The notes beneath the pieces were generated by a model that saw only the letters and a list, made by a program, of their open reading frames with translations, had not been told where the DNA came from and ran no database searches. Position numbers and translations under genes: made by a program. Positions 32,915 to 43,566 of a stretch of DNA of 64,000 bases are shown here, in pieces. The stretch is from NCBI RefSeq assembly GCF_000026945.1, contig NC_012861.1, positions 1,364,001-1,428,000 of the forward strand, in the 5' to 3' direction. This stretch comes from Candida dubliniensis CD36. Its lineage: Eukaryota; Ascomycota; Pichiomycetes; Serinales; Debaryomycetaceae. How positions within the stretch are numbered: position 1 is the first letter of the stretch; each line of letters opens with the position of its first letter.

Positions 32915-34513
32915 TTATTCTATATACTTATCAATTAAATTTCGTAATTTATCTTGATTTGTGAAAAATTCATCAATTTCATTCAATTTTTGTTTTAAAA
33001 TATAATTATAAATTTTCCTTGATATGGTTTTATTGATTTTAATATAATCTTCTTCACTAGTTATAATCTCACTACTATTATTGTCCGTATTATTATTGAT
33101 TTCATTAGGTTTATATTTCGGTCTCAATTTATTTCGTATATGTTTCTGAATTTCAACTTTTTGATCTAATGTTAATTCTCTCCTAAATTGATTCAGCAAT
33201 GACATTTGTTGTTGTTGTTGCAGTCTAGTATAATCATTGTCATCACTAGAATAAGAAACCAGTTCCATAGGACTATTAGCAGCAGGAGAGACTGACATTG
33301 GCGAGTCTGATGATGACTGAGGGTAATATGTAGTAGATGCCAGAGGAGTCACCAACAATGCACGCTGTTGTTTTTGTGGTGGCGGTGATATTTGTTGATT
33401 ATAAGTTGTTGATACTTTTCCATTAGATGTTTTCACTTGATCTATAAGTTGTGATATTCTACTGCCGCCATCACTTGATATTGTGCTCATACCACTAGAG
33501 GTAGAAGTAATAGTCTCTATTGGGGTCACTTTTTTCCGTTTTCGCCTTTGTCGAGTAACAGTTCTTTCATTCAGACTTCCAAGAAATGGGGCGTTGCTAG
33601 AACAAGTGGTATTGGTAGATTCACTTGTACCGACGTGTTGTACTATTTCACTATTCTTCCGAGCTTCATCAAATATTTCCCATGATTGGACTTCTTCATT
33701 TGTAAGTTGTTCTCTTTGTCTTTGTTCTCTTCTTGATATAACACCCCCATTTATTACTGGATTATGATGCAGATGTACATGATATTGTCTATGCAATGAG
33801 TTTTCTAAAATCCCCCCATTACTCCCATCATCATTATAATCATTATTATATAAAAAGTCAACATCTAATTCATCATTATCATTATGTATTACCAATCCAT
33901 TAGTATTCCTCGATCGTCTTGAACCACGTGATTCTTGATGATCAACCTCTAACCAAGGTGTTATCCTTCTTGTCCGTCGTGGAACCCAAGTTTCTTGATT
34001 GCAATCACAAATGGGACAACACCATGTAAATAAATCATTAACTTCTATAACCCCAAGACAATTTAAATGGAAATTACATCCACAATTTTGACAAATAATT
34101 CCATTTCTTGAATTAATCGAGCATATATAACAAACACCTTCAATAAGTTCTTCTTCTACTTCTTCTGCTATTGATGTAGTGATGGTTCTGTTTGTTGTTA
34201 TTGCCGATAGTATTCGATCATTAATAATATATTGAGACGGTATATCATTTATTGCTGGATTAGGTAGTAACTTATCTTTAATGGCAATACTATTGATTAT
34301 TTTATTATGCATTGATATTTCAATTTTATGGAAACGGTTTCTACACGTTGGACAACTATTGGACTTTTGAGACCATTGAAGTATACATTGATCATGGTAC
34401 ATTTTTGTGGAACAACAGGGGACTTTACCAACTTTATCAAATGGAGAAATTGATTCTAAACAAATCATACACTCTTCTGATAGTGATGATTCTTTCAAAT
34501 TAGTTTTATCCAT
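32915..34513 (-). CDS. ASR1: RING/PHD ubiquitin ligase Asr1
   Basis: A 532-residue protein starting at the ATG at 34513 (MDKTNLKESS). The reading frame extends upstream only through a TTG at 34549, so that longer start is not used. A RING finger (CMICL...CCSTKMYHDQCILQW...CPTCR) occupies about residues 15-58, and a PHD-like finger (CYICS...CQNCGCNFHLNCL...CCPIC) about 130-170. A long disordered Ser/Thr-rich middle follows. A C-terminal helical region (about 440-530, KINKTISRKIYNYILKQKL) matches the end of yeast Asr1 (VNKQVSRKLYRL). Asr1 binds the Ser5-phosphorylated C-terminal domain of RNA polymerase II and ubiquitylates the polymerase. It is about twice as long as yeast Asr1, mainly through the disordered middle. 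Confidence 0.85.
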   Translation of the reverse strand: MDKTNLKESSLSEECMICLESISPFDKVGKVPCCSTKMYHDQCILQWSQKSNSCPTCRNRFHKIEISMHNKIINSIAIKDKLLPNPAINDIPSQYIINDRILSAITTNRTITTSIAEEVEEELIEGVCYICSINSRNGIICQNCGCNFHLNCLGVIEVNDLFTWCCPICDCNQETWVPRRTRRITPWLEVDHQESRGSRRSRNTNGLVIHNDNDELDVDFLYNNDYNDDGSNGGILENSLHRQYHVHLHHNPVINGGVISRREQRQREQLTNEEVQSWEIFDEARKNSEIVQHVGTSESTNTTCSSNAPFLGSLNERTVTRQRRKRKKVTPIETITSTSSGMSTISSDGGSRISQLIDQVKTSNGKVSTTYNQQISPPPQKQQRALLVTPLASTTYYPQSSSDSPMSVSPAANSPMELVSYSSDDNDYTRLQQQQQMSLLNQFRRELTLDQKVEIQKHIRNKLRPKYKPNEINNNTDNNSSEIITSEEDYIKINKTISRKIYNYILKQKLNEIDEFFTNQDKLRNLIDKYIE

Positions 34514-34759
34514 TATTGTCAGGAGTCTTTTTGTGAAAAGATATATCAAGAATTTAACTTGTATTGTACTTAGAGTAAATGACAGGAGAAAGAAAGAAAA
34601 GAACAGTTGGTATTAACAATGGCAAAAAAAAAAAAAAAAACTAACCATGTAAAATATTTAACAGGGAGGACACAGAATTTTATTATTCACTTACGTTTTT
34701 GGAACCAACACACAAGTGTAACCAGCACCACAACCACCACTATCACCCCATAACCCATT

Positions 34760-35140
34760 ATGTCACGACATCAATATGATTTAATTCAATGTATGAAACA
34801 ACCTGGTAAATCAATAGGATTATTATGTTCAAATTGTGATGGGAAATGTCCAATTTGTGATTCATTTGTTAAACCTACTGAACAAGTTAGAATATGTCAA
34901 GATTGTTCTCAAGGTCATCTTTCTAATAAATGTATATTATGTGCTAATAATTTAGGAGAAAATAATGAAAATGGAGTTCCCGCTTATTATTGTCTTGAAT
35001 GTGTAAGATTAGAAAAACATCGAGAAGGATGTCCAAGAATTATAAATGTTGGTGGTACTAAAACTGATATGATTTATATGAAAAAGAAAGATAATAATAA
35101 TAATAATAATAATAATAAATCAAGTCTACAAAGTTTTTAA
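34760..35140 (+). CDS. RDS3: SF3b subunit Rds3 / PHF5A
   Basis: A 126-residue zinc-finger protein of the PHF5A/Rds3 family, an essential part of the SF3b complex of the U2 snRNP that helps recognise the branch point. Conservation is very high: the N-terminus MSRHQYDLIQCMKQPGKSIG, then CxxC pairs (CSNCDGKCPICDSF, CQDCSQG, CILC, CLECVRLEKHREGCPRI) that form the zinc knot, and the family end GGTKTDMIYMKKK. A short Asn run and SSLQSF extend the tail beyond the usual ~107-110 residues. It is divergent from ASR1 across 246 bases and convergent with the next splicing gene, with only 47 bases between stops. Confidence 0.96.
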   Translation: MSRHQYDLIQCMKQPGKSIGLLCSNCDGKCPICDSFVKPTEQVRICQDCSQGHLSNKCILCANNLGENNENGVPAYYCLECVRLEKHREGCPRIINVGGTKTDMIYMKKKDNNNNNNNNKSSLQSF

Positions 35141-35187
35141 AAACGAGTTCAAAAGTCATTGTATGTATTTATAGATGTATGTATAAT

Positions 35188-35988
35188 TTATTTCTGGTTC
35201 ATAGAGTTAATGGATGATTCTATAGCTGTATTAATACTTTGTTTCCAACATTGTTCATATTCTTCCTGTAGTGGTTTTAAATCATTCAATTGACGTCTCT
35301 TACGATTTGTTATCAATTCATCAACCATACTTCTTTTATTATTGATATTTTTAGTTAATTCATTATTTAATTCTTCCAATCTTGCCAAATCTTGTTGTTG
35401 TAATTGATTCAAATCATTTTGATTTCGCAATAATAATTCTAAATTTCTATGCTGTAATGCTGAATGTCCTAATGTGGTATATAAATTGGTATAATTAATT
35501 TGTTGATTATTGTTATCTAGAATAGATGAGTTCTCTTCCTCATCTAAAGGAGATGTTATATTGAATTGGGTATATTTGGTTAAATCGATACCTGGAGGTA
35601 AATGCTTGTCATCGTCATCATCTTCATCATAGTCGTCTTCATCACCAAATTCTTCTTCAAAACGTTCTTGAGTTAATTGCATTATTGAAGTTGGTTGTAT
35701 ATTTTGATTTAGAGGTAAAAGCTGATCAACTAAAGGATGCATAGGTGTCGGCACTAATGGTTCTTGTTGCTGCTGCTGCTGCTGTTGCGGTTGTTGCTGT
35801 TGTTGTTCTAGTAGTATATTTGGGTTGGCCATAACCTGATCATTATGAGTGATATGTTGAATGTTATTATTAAATTGATTTGCCAATTCTAATCGAATCA
35901 ACTGCTCAACGTGTGATCTTTCTTCAGGACTAATATTCTCATCAATATGAGGTAAATGTTCTAAAGGTTCATAGTTTATTGTCACCAT
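35188..35988 (-). CDS. SPF27/BCAS2-like pre-mRNA splicing factor (NineTeen complex)
   Basis: A 266-residue coiled-coil protein of the BCAS2/SPF27 family (Snt309 is the likely budding-yeast counterpart), part of the Prp19 complex that activates the spliceosome. The N-terminus INYEPLEHLPHIDENISPEERSHVEQLIRLEL matches the family start (LPYID...R..VE.LI..E). After a Gln-rich linker and an acidic stretch, residues about 175-255 form the conserved coiled coil (LGHSALQHRNLELLLRNQNDLNQLQ through RKRRQLNDLKPLQEEYEQCWKQSINTAIE). It faces RDS3, another spliceosome gene. I give no symbol because the Snt309 correspondence is inferred. Confidence 0.82.
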   Translation of the reverse strand: MVTINYEPLEHLPHIDENISPEERSHVEQLIRLELANQFNNNIQHITHNDQVMANPNILLEQQQQQPQQQQQQQQEPLVPTPMHPLVDQLLPLNQNIQPTSIMQLTQERFEEEFGDEDDYDEDDDDDKHLPPGIDLTKYTQFNITSPLDEEENSSILDNNNQQINYTNLYTTLGHSALQHRNLELLLRNQNDLNQLQQQDLARLEELNNELTKNINNKRSMVDELITNRKRRQLNDLKPLQEEYEQCWKQSINTAIESSINSMNQK

Positions 35989-37843
35989 AATTTTAATTAG
36001 GTAATATTAATAATTGAATAATCCAAAAAAGAGCTAATATGAATCTTCTGGAATGATAGGAAAAAAGGAATATTAACAAATATTTATAATAACTAGTCCC
36101 TCTAATAATAAGAAAGGGAAAGTATTAGTAATGTTGGGATTTAAGAAGAAAATTTAATAAAGAGACTGAAAGGCATTTCAATGCTTTTTTTTTTTCTTGT
36201 TACTTAAATTTTTTTTTTAGTAAAGTTGATTTTTGCCTCACACACACATAGTTACTAACTTTGTCTTTAGTTAATGAATGGAGCTTGAAATAACAAAAAG
36301 GGGGAATAATGGTTTATAAGCAGAGATTAAAATTGAAGAGTACTAAAATTTAATGCAACCCCCCACCTTCCACATTGTTTCTTCAAAAAAAAAAAAAAGA
36401 CAAGACAACTGGAGAAGGCTTTACGAATTGATAAGAACCCAACTCCACACCCATTTCACCCGATTCCACAATTTAGGAGACAAGATATTAAACAACAAAG
36501 CAATAATTGTGGCTATTGTTTTTGTCTTAAATTTCAAATTTATCAATCTTATAATAAATATTTACAAAGACATACTGCGCCTTCTGTTATGAAATCCTTG
36601 TGTTGGCACGGATTGATTTGCAATTCGTAGCTTTGCGTTTTTTTTTTTAATTCGATAACCTCAATGGTGCTAAATTTGGAAGGGCCGTTCCCGCCTGTCA
36701 AAATCGGAAATTCCGTTCTCAGGGCAATTAATTAACTAACTAATTCAAATTGATTTAGTTAGTTCCATTCATCGATAAAATCAACCAACGAACCAACCAA
36801 ATCTGTTTAAATCGTATCAGATAAATTTGTTTACTGTAGTCAAATTTTACCTTTTTTTCTTGAATGCAAGGGACAAAGCTTTTGAGAAAATATGGTTTGA
36901 CATAAAGTTATGCTTTGGAAAGCTATAAAAACAACAATTCAGTTGATACTTGAATTCTTCCTAGCTTACAACCAACATGTTCAGCACTTATAAAACTTAA
37001 ACTTGGAGTAGCTGTATAGAATGATCTTGGAAATGCCATAAAAGAAGCAATCATCTTTTGTGTGATATATTTTGTGTATAACTAAATTGGCCACGAATCG
37101 AGCGGCATCAAAAATGTATTCCTTCTTTGATAACCAAAAATTTTTGCCCATCTCTTTGTTTTTTATGTTTTGAGGCCTAGCGACCGGCATCGGCATGGAT
37201 GGCAGGATAGCACGGAATGCTTTTCTTTATACGTGCTACCAGTGCCGTATGAATAGATTGCCATTGACGCATGTACCGTAAAATATGGACTTGTTTTGAG
37301 CCGAATCACTGTTGCTATTATTCACTCTTGATTCAAATGTAACCCCGATAAGTGGTCTAATCATTTGGTTCCCCGACTCTTGCAATTATCATATCTTGTG
37401 TTGGTTGCGCTTTTTTTAAAAGAATAGTATTTCGTGCTTAATATCTTTAAAAGAAACGTGGTAAATATTTTACTGTAGTTGCTCCACGTGAAATGATCTT
37501 GTTAATAAAACTAGCAGACTACACTAAGGGAGTAGTAGACTACTAAATTTCTTTTGAATGTTGCAATGCAAATATGAGTCCACGTAGTTGTTCGAATGTA
37601 GTCAAAAACTGGGAGTGAAAAAAACGGGTTGCAAATTTATCTACGTTTCCTCAACCCTACAATGCCAGCAAAAACCCAAATTATACATTTACAAAACATT
37701 CAACATCTACCACATCACCCAAAACAAACCCTACCACCACCTCTTACAAAAACGCCAGACAACAATTTTGAAAAAGAAATTAATAAACCAATGACTATTT
37801 ATATATTTTTATTATTATTATACACCAATTTAATACATTAAAT
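35989..37843. other. 1.85 kb gap between SPF27-like and RPL11 genes
   Basis: The first 600 bases are AT-rich SPF27 upstream DNA. From about 36600 to 37500 the sequence is more GC-rich and less repetitive than other gaps. It has a TGTTGGCACG string at about 36601 and an inverted repeat TAGCACG/CGTGCTA (37208-37214 and 37232-37238). A CACGTG site is at 37485-37490. No convincing protein frame is present. A structured RNA or a decayed LTR are possibilities that I could not establish. Confidence 0.5.
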
Positions 37844-38769
37844 TTATTTTTCCAAAACTTCAGCATCGTATCTGGTCTTGAACCATTGGATGGTATCTTC
37901 TTTGTTAGTTTTATGAGAGTTACCAATAGTAGATCTAGCTCTCTTTCTTCTGGTGACTCTAGCACCGGCTCTACCCATAACAACGTAGAAATCCATACCG
38001 TAAATACCAATAGATGGATCATATTTGATACCTAAATCAATATGTTCATCAATACCGAAACCAAAGTTACCGGTAGCAGAGAAATTTTTAGATCTTAATT
38101 GATATTCTTTAACTTTCAAACCTCTTTCCAAGATTTCTTCAGCTTTTGGACCTCTGACAGTAACATGGACAGCAATTTTTTCATTTCTTCTAATACCGAA
38201 AGTTCTGACAGTGTATCTAGCTTTAGATTGAACTGGAGTTTGACCAGATAATTGTTCTAAAACTTTGGAGGCTCTGGTTAATCTATCACCGGATTCACCA
38301 ACACAAATGTTTAAAACTAATTTTTCAATACGTAATTCACGCATAACATTTTGGGATTTGTCAGACTATTAAAAAAAAAAAAGGTAAGTTAGTATTTTGT
38401 TGATATATATGAGATGAAGATTGTCTTATTTTTGTTTTTAATTGGATATCATTAAGTTTAATCATGGGTATTCTATAATATGAGTTGGTATTTTGTATGG
38501 CAAATATTCAAATCGTTGACTGTAATTGATAATCGTAATTCTTACATTCATTCATTATAATTCCAACTAGTTGTTGTATTTAATCTTTTCACATTTGACT
38601 CAATTAACTCCCAAATCTTGAAAAATCCAGTTATATCCATCTCCCAATCCATTCTGTCTTTTCTCTGTCTCTCTCTTTGTCCACGTCTTCAAACCATATT
38701 ATTCTTATTATCACATAATTTCCAATTAAAACAAAACATTTTGATCTTTTAAACACTTGGACATACCAT
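37844..38769 (-). CDS. RPL11: 60S ribosomal protein L11 (uL5), spliced
   Basis: Exon 2 (37844-38365) encodes nearly all of uL5, including [44 protein letters not shown] and [32 protein letters not shown]. Reading from the first ATG in that exon gives only 166 residues and loses the conserved N-terminus. A spliced model supplies it: exon 1 is just the ATG at 38767-38769, the intron is 38366-38766, and the joined start reads [12 protein letters not shown]. That gives 174 residues, the length of yeast Rpl11. The protein binds 5S rRNA with L5 in the large-subunit central protuberance. The upstream region holds paired Tbf1- and Cbf1-type sites. PRE2 lies upstream on the same strand, and FHL1, a ribosomal-gene regulator, follows beyond it. 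Confidence 0.96.
38366..38766 (-). other. RPL11: RPL11 intron directly after the start codon
   Basis: On the minus strand the intron begins GTATGT immediately after ATG. It carries the branch-point heptamer TACTAAC (38388-38394), followed by a T-rich tract, and ends AATAG before TCTGAC. Length is 401 bases. Splicing keeps the frame and restores the expected protein length. Confidence 0.92.
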
Positions 38770-39133
38770 CTTTGGCAGTTATTGTATGGATATACTATTG
38801 TAAAAAAAGGGAACCTTTTGAAACTTTTCAAAAGAAAGATTTTTTTTGTGTATAGTGTGAAAAAGAGTTTGTTAGTGCGACATAGTTCAGTATGGAGGTA
38901 AAGTGTGTGTGAGCAGCACATCGTCTCACTAACAAATTTTCAGTATAAAAATTATATGTGCAGGAGTCTATACATTTCTATCACGTGCGTCCAGTTAGGG
39001 CTTCTCAACCCTAATCACGTGACACAATGTATATATTCTCTCTTTACTAACCAACTTTCCCAGTTTATTCTTATCAATGAAATTTATAAATTTTATATTA
39101 ATTGAGCTTACATTTTCATACAATCAACTTACT
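38770..39133. promoter_or_regulatory. RPL11 promoter region
   Basis: A 364-base gap between the RPL11 start and the end of PRE2. It holds the Cbf1/Tbf1 site array, which is listed separately. No open frame here looks coding. Confidence 0.7.
38982..39021. promoter_or_regulatory. Cbf1-Tbf1-Tbf1-Cbf1 site array of the RPL11 promoter
   Basis: Within 40 bases lie CACGTG (38982-38987), TTAGGG (38995-39000), AACCCTAA (39007-39014) and CACGTG (39016-39021). The two Tbf1-type half sites are inverted with a short spacer, and Cbf1-type E-boxes flank them. The array is about 215-250 bases upstream of the RPL11 ATG. In C. albicans ribosomal protein genes are known to be controlled by Tbf1 and Cbf1 rather than by Rap1 as in Saccharomyces. 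Confidence 0.85.
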
Positions 39134-39991
39134 CTAACCATCTACATTTACAAATGATTGTTCCTTTTCTTTAACTTCCCAAAAGAGATCACCAACATTG
39201 AAATTACCATGATAAGTCCAACCTTGTTCAGTGACATGATATAAATTAACTGAACCACCAGAATAAGCATCTCTATGAGTAGCAGCCAATATGCTTCTTT
39301 TACCCAAATATAAAGCATCTTCTACTGATAAATCCCATTTATATTCTGAATCTAAAACCCCATAAGCAAAAGTTTGACCTGATCCAACACAAAACACATC
39401 CCCTTTTAATCTTGTACCATCACTATCAACATAATATATAGTAGGACCTTCTTTAGCAGTATGACCACAAATCATAGTCCCCATACTTAAACCCATACCT
39501 TTATATTGATACACTAAATTACTTAAAATTTTTGATGCAGCAGCAACAGAAATTCTTTCCTTTTCTCGTAATTCATGTAATCTACATTGAGTACCTAACC
39601 AAGTTTCCCAATATTGACAATCAGCAGCTCCACCAGCCATAGTACCCAATAAAAATGGATTAATTCTAATCACTTTATTAACAGTTTGTGAAGCAATCCA
39701 ATTCCCAGCTGTAGCACGAGAATCAACGGCAACAATAATCCCACCTTGGAAACGAAATGCTAAAGTTGTTGTACCATGAGCAATTTTGATTTTACAATCT
39801 GGATTAACTGAATCATCAGTATGAGCTCTTAAAAAATCTGTAGGTTGAGAAATTGGTGGGATAGCAATTGATGGTGATAATTCTAATTGAGGAATATTTG
39901 ATGGTGATGAAAGTGATTCATGAACGGAATTTATTTCTTTGACAATAACATTTTGATTGGCATGACTATATCTTTGAGCAATACTATTCAT
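39134..39991 (-). CDS. PRE2: 20S proteasome subunit beta 5 (Pre2)
   Basis: A 285-residue N-terminal-nucleophile hydrolase, the chymotrypsin-like catalytic subunit of the 20S proteasome. A 73-residue propeptide ends in HG, and processing before T74 (HG|TTTLAF) would expose the catalytic threonine. The partner residues D90 and K106 correspond to Asp17 and Lys33 of the mature enzyme. The conserved blocks [37 protein letters not shown] and [15 protein letters not shown] are present. Length matches yeast Pre2 (287). The upstream region carries a PACE-like element. It acts in the nucleus and cytosol within the core particle. Confidence 0.97.
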   Translation of the reverse strand: MNSIAQRYSHANQNVIVKEINSVHESLSSPSNIPQLELSPSIAIPPISQPTDFLRAHTDDSVNPDCKIKIAHGTTTLAFRFQGGIIVAVDSRATAGNWIASQTVNKVIRINPFLLGTMAGGAADCQYWETWLGTQCRLHELREKERISVAAASKILSNLVYQYKGMGLSMGTMICGHTAKEGPTIYYVDSDGTRLKGDVFCVGSGQTFAYGVLDSEYKWDLSVEDALYLGKRSILAATHRDAYSGGSVNLYHVTEQGWTYHGNFNVGDLFWEVKEKEQSFVNVDG

Positions 39992-40323
39992 TGTAAATAT
40001 GTGTAAGTGTATATTTGATTGTTATTATAAATTGTATCTTTTTCCTTTTTTAATTCCAATTGAATGATAAATATCTAGATTCAAATGTTGTTTAGATTAT
40101 GAACTAGTTCTCAGTTAATTATTTATTTGTTGCCACCAAAAAAAAAAAGAATGAAATTGGTGATGTTTGAGTTATACGCATGAAAGTAGTGTCTTCCACA
40201 CAATATTTACAAACACTGTATCCACGTTACAAACTGAAAGTTATAGAGTAATAGCATAGACTTATATAAATAGTAAAAAATACATACATATACAATATAT
40301 AATAAATAATTTATTCGCTTTTT
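39992..40323. promoter_or_regulatory. PRE2 promoter region
   Basis: A 332-base gap between PRE2 and FHL1. The PACE-like element is listed separately. The FHL1-proximal part is TA-rich, as expected for its 3' end. Confidence 0.6.
40129..40137 (-). promoter_or_regulatory. PACE-like (Rpn4) element of PRE2
   Basis: On the minus strand the sequence reads GGTGGCAAC, matching eight of nine positions of the proteasome control element GGTGGCAAA bound by Rpn4. It lies about 140 bases upstream of the PRE2 start, a usual distance in yeast. The last base differs, so the call is moderate. Confidence 0.5.
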
Positions 40324-43300
40324 TTATTCTGTTTTGGCAATCTTATTAGCTTGATCATTCTCTTCATCTTCAAGTTCTCTTTTATAACTTGGTTTATTGG
40401 ATAAAAATGTAGGTGGACGAGATAATGAACTACCAGCACCTGGTGGTTTCCCAAATGCTTTAGGACGACCTAATGAATCTGGTTTCAATCCTGGTGGCTT
40501 CCCAAACAGTGGTGGTCTTGCCAAAGGAGCTGAAGGCACAGGTACAGTCACTGGTGATACCGGCTTTTGTGGCAGTTGCATAACAGGTGTAACACTAGTA
40601 GTTGGTGTTGGTGTACCTAAATTACCAGACCCACTAGTTACTCCTATATTTGGTGATGCAATTGGCCCTGGAAGGTTAACTACCCCACTAACTTGTTGTG
40701 GTAATGGAGTTGATATTGGTGGTTTTATAGGAAGTGATTGCACATTACTGGTTTGTGGTGTTGTTGTTTGCGAAGTTGTGGTGGTGAGTTGTGCTGGTCT
40801 CATTCCAGGTGTTGCTGGTTGACTTGGTGATTTTGAAGCAATTCCTTCATGTTCTTTAATTGATTTTGTTAATGCAATATCTAAAATTTTACTAACTTTT
40901 TCAGGGGCTCTTTCCACCAAAAATACTAATGCATTATCACCGGCTCCTGCTTTAGCACCAATACTATTAACTTGAGCAATAGTGGTAGCAACTGCTTTAG
41001 TGATAAGTGATGTTGCCGTTTGAGTGTCATAAGTTAATTTCCTTGCCTTGTATAATGTAAATAATTCCTTTTGTAAATATTCTAATGATTTTTTAGTTTT
41101 AGGATCATTCATGGCTGGTAATGAAGGATTTGGAGACAGAGGTGTATTTGTATTCCCTCTTACAGCTGCTAATTGAGCTCTAATAGTGCCTGTTTGAGGT
41201 GATGTTCCTCCCACCATTGTTGTTGATCCATATTGACCATTTGATAATGATGATGATGAAGAAGAAGAAGACGGGGAAAATTGGTTGTATTGATTTGGTG
41301 GAACTCTAGTGTTAGGATAAGGCAGAGCAAAATTTCTTCCAACAATATTATGAGGTAATGCCTTTTGTGCTTCTAATCTTTGACGTTGTCGGATTTCTTC
41401 TTGTCTTAACGCCTCAGCTTTAGCCTTAGCTTTAGCCATTTCTCTTTGTTTAATTCTAATATTTTCACGTTCATTTATATAAAGTTCATCCATGGCATAT
41501 AACCATTCCGAACCTCTTTTTTGAAGTCGTTTATAAATCTTAGTGAATTTGATACAATGATTAATAGAAAATTGCCAACCATCAGTACAATATTTATAAT
41601 ATGGATATACTTCTTTAATGGCTTCAGTTATTTCATTGATGGTTAATCCATTTCTTGCTGCTTCAGTTTTCAAAACATTAGTAATCATGGTTTGGAAAGC
41701 AATATTTGGTTTCGAACGATATGGTTCTGGTATTTCATCAAGAGAATAAACTTTCTTGGATTGTTTCTTGTGATGTTCTTTTTTCAATTTAGGTTTAGGA
41801 TATTTTGAAGGTTCCTCAATTGTTTTAGGATAGGAAAAAGTAGCAATATATGATGAGTCACTAACGGTGATGGCACGAAGAGGTGGTCGAGATCGTATAG
41901 CTGATGGTTCTGCTGTAACTCGTAACACAGGAGCCATCAATTTTGGTGGTGGTGGACGTGGTGGTACTATTTTGCCAATCTTATCTAATCCATTGATACG
42001 ACTATATATTGATGATGATGCCGGTGGTTGAATTGATGCAGGTTTACCCATAAGTGGTGCTGATCGACGAGGAAATTTCGCCAATGAATTCTTATGTTGT
42101 AATTGTTGTAATTGTTTCTTTCGTTTTTCTTCTTCCAATTGTTTCTTTTTAGTTTCTTTTTCTTCTAATAACCCTTGATTAGTATCATTAATAAGAGGTG
42201 TCAATTTAGCAATTTCATCATCTAATAAAGTCAAGTTTGAATCTATTGCTTTGATTTCATCATCAATAGCATCATGTTCCATGGATTTCACAAGTCCGTC
42301 TATATCTGGTTGATCATTATTGTCATTATTATCGTTGTTGTTCTTATCGTCTTCATCATTATCGCCATCATCAATAGCTGATTCATTAAATTCAGCCAAC
42401 TTCATTAAACTATCTTCTATTCCACCCAAATTTTCACTATCTTCATCTAATAAACTTTGGATTTGTGCATCTAATAATTCAGAATCCTCTTCATTTATTG
42501 CGTCAATCGATGTAACACCTAAATCTTTCAATAATTCGTTAATTTCATCATTGGCTGCTAACGATTTTCTTCTAGCATTTGATAATCGTCTAATTTTTAG
42601 TAGAGAATTCCTTCTATTGATTGAATTTTTCCGCGCAGTCGCAGAAGTCGAAGTCGAAGCTGTGGTTGTGGATGTGGTAGTTGATGTAGCTGGAGATGAT
42701 GATGATTTGGGGGATATAGCAGTGGTAGCGGGTCCTGGTGTAGGTTTTGTTTCCTTTGCAGTATCAGACGCGCTTATAGACTCTTTCTTCACTTTTTTGG
42801 AAACCTGGACTTTCTTTTTCGGTGATGATTGAGGACTGGAAGATTTTGAATATAAATTTGATCTTAAATTAATAGCATCAGATGGATTGAATTGTTTTTC
42901 TGAAGAATTTTGATTGTTATTTTCTTCATTTGGTTCATTGGAAGGTAGCACAAATTTGAATGGGATATCGCCAATTTGAATTTTATTACCATCTGTCAAA
43001 GGGATTGTTAAACCTTTTTCAACAAAAACATTATCAACAAAGGCACCATTTCTACCTAATATTGAGATTTCAAATCTTTGAGTTCCAAAATTATAGAATA
43101 TTTTTGCATGTCGTCTAGAAATGGCTTTTTTAGAAGATAAATGAACATCGACATTTTGTTGTAATGTTTCATCATTTGATTTTCTTCCTAATACTACTTG
43201 CAAAGTTTGAACGAAAAATGTGAAATTTTCAAAATCTAATCTTGCATAAGCTGAAATTCTTGAATTAGTGTTATCATCTTCTGATGGTTCTAACAGTTTG

Positions 43301-43507
43301 GAATCTGATGTCACAGGAACAAAAGTTGATTTCCGCCTTAGTTCTTTTTGGGTTGTAGGGGTTGATTTCCCATCATTTGGAATGAGTTTAGGAGATACAG
43401 AATTGCTATTGGAAGTTGATTCTTCGTTTGAAGTAGTGGATTTGTGTTTCGGCACTGCTTTAGGATCATCTTCATGTAACTCTTGAGTACTTATTGGTTT
43501 GTTGCTC

Positions 43508-43566
<59 letters not shown>

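Noticed and set aside
36601..36640. LTR-like start TGTTGGCACG, with a similar TGTTGGAACG near 63547
   Set aside because: Similarity does not continue past the first bases, and no target-site duplication, primer site or paired end was found. Kept only as a weak note.
42320..42832. 170-codon frame antisense to FHL1, and another at 40397-40822
   Set aside because: Both are mirror frames of the disordered FHL1 coding region and have Ser/Leu and Gly/Val composition with no family features.
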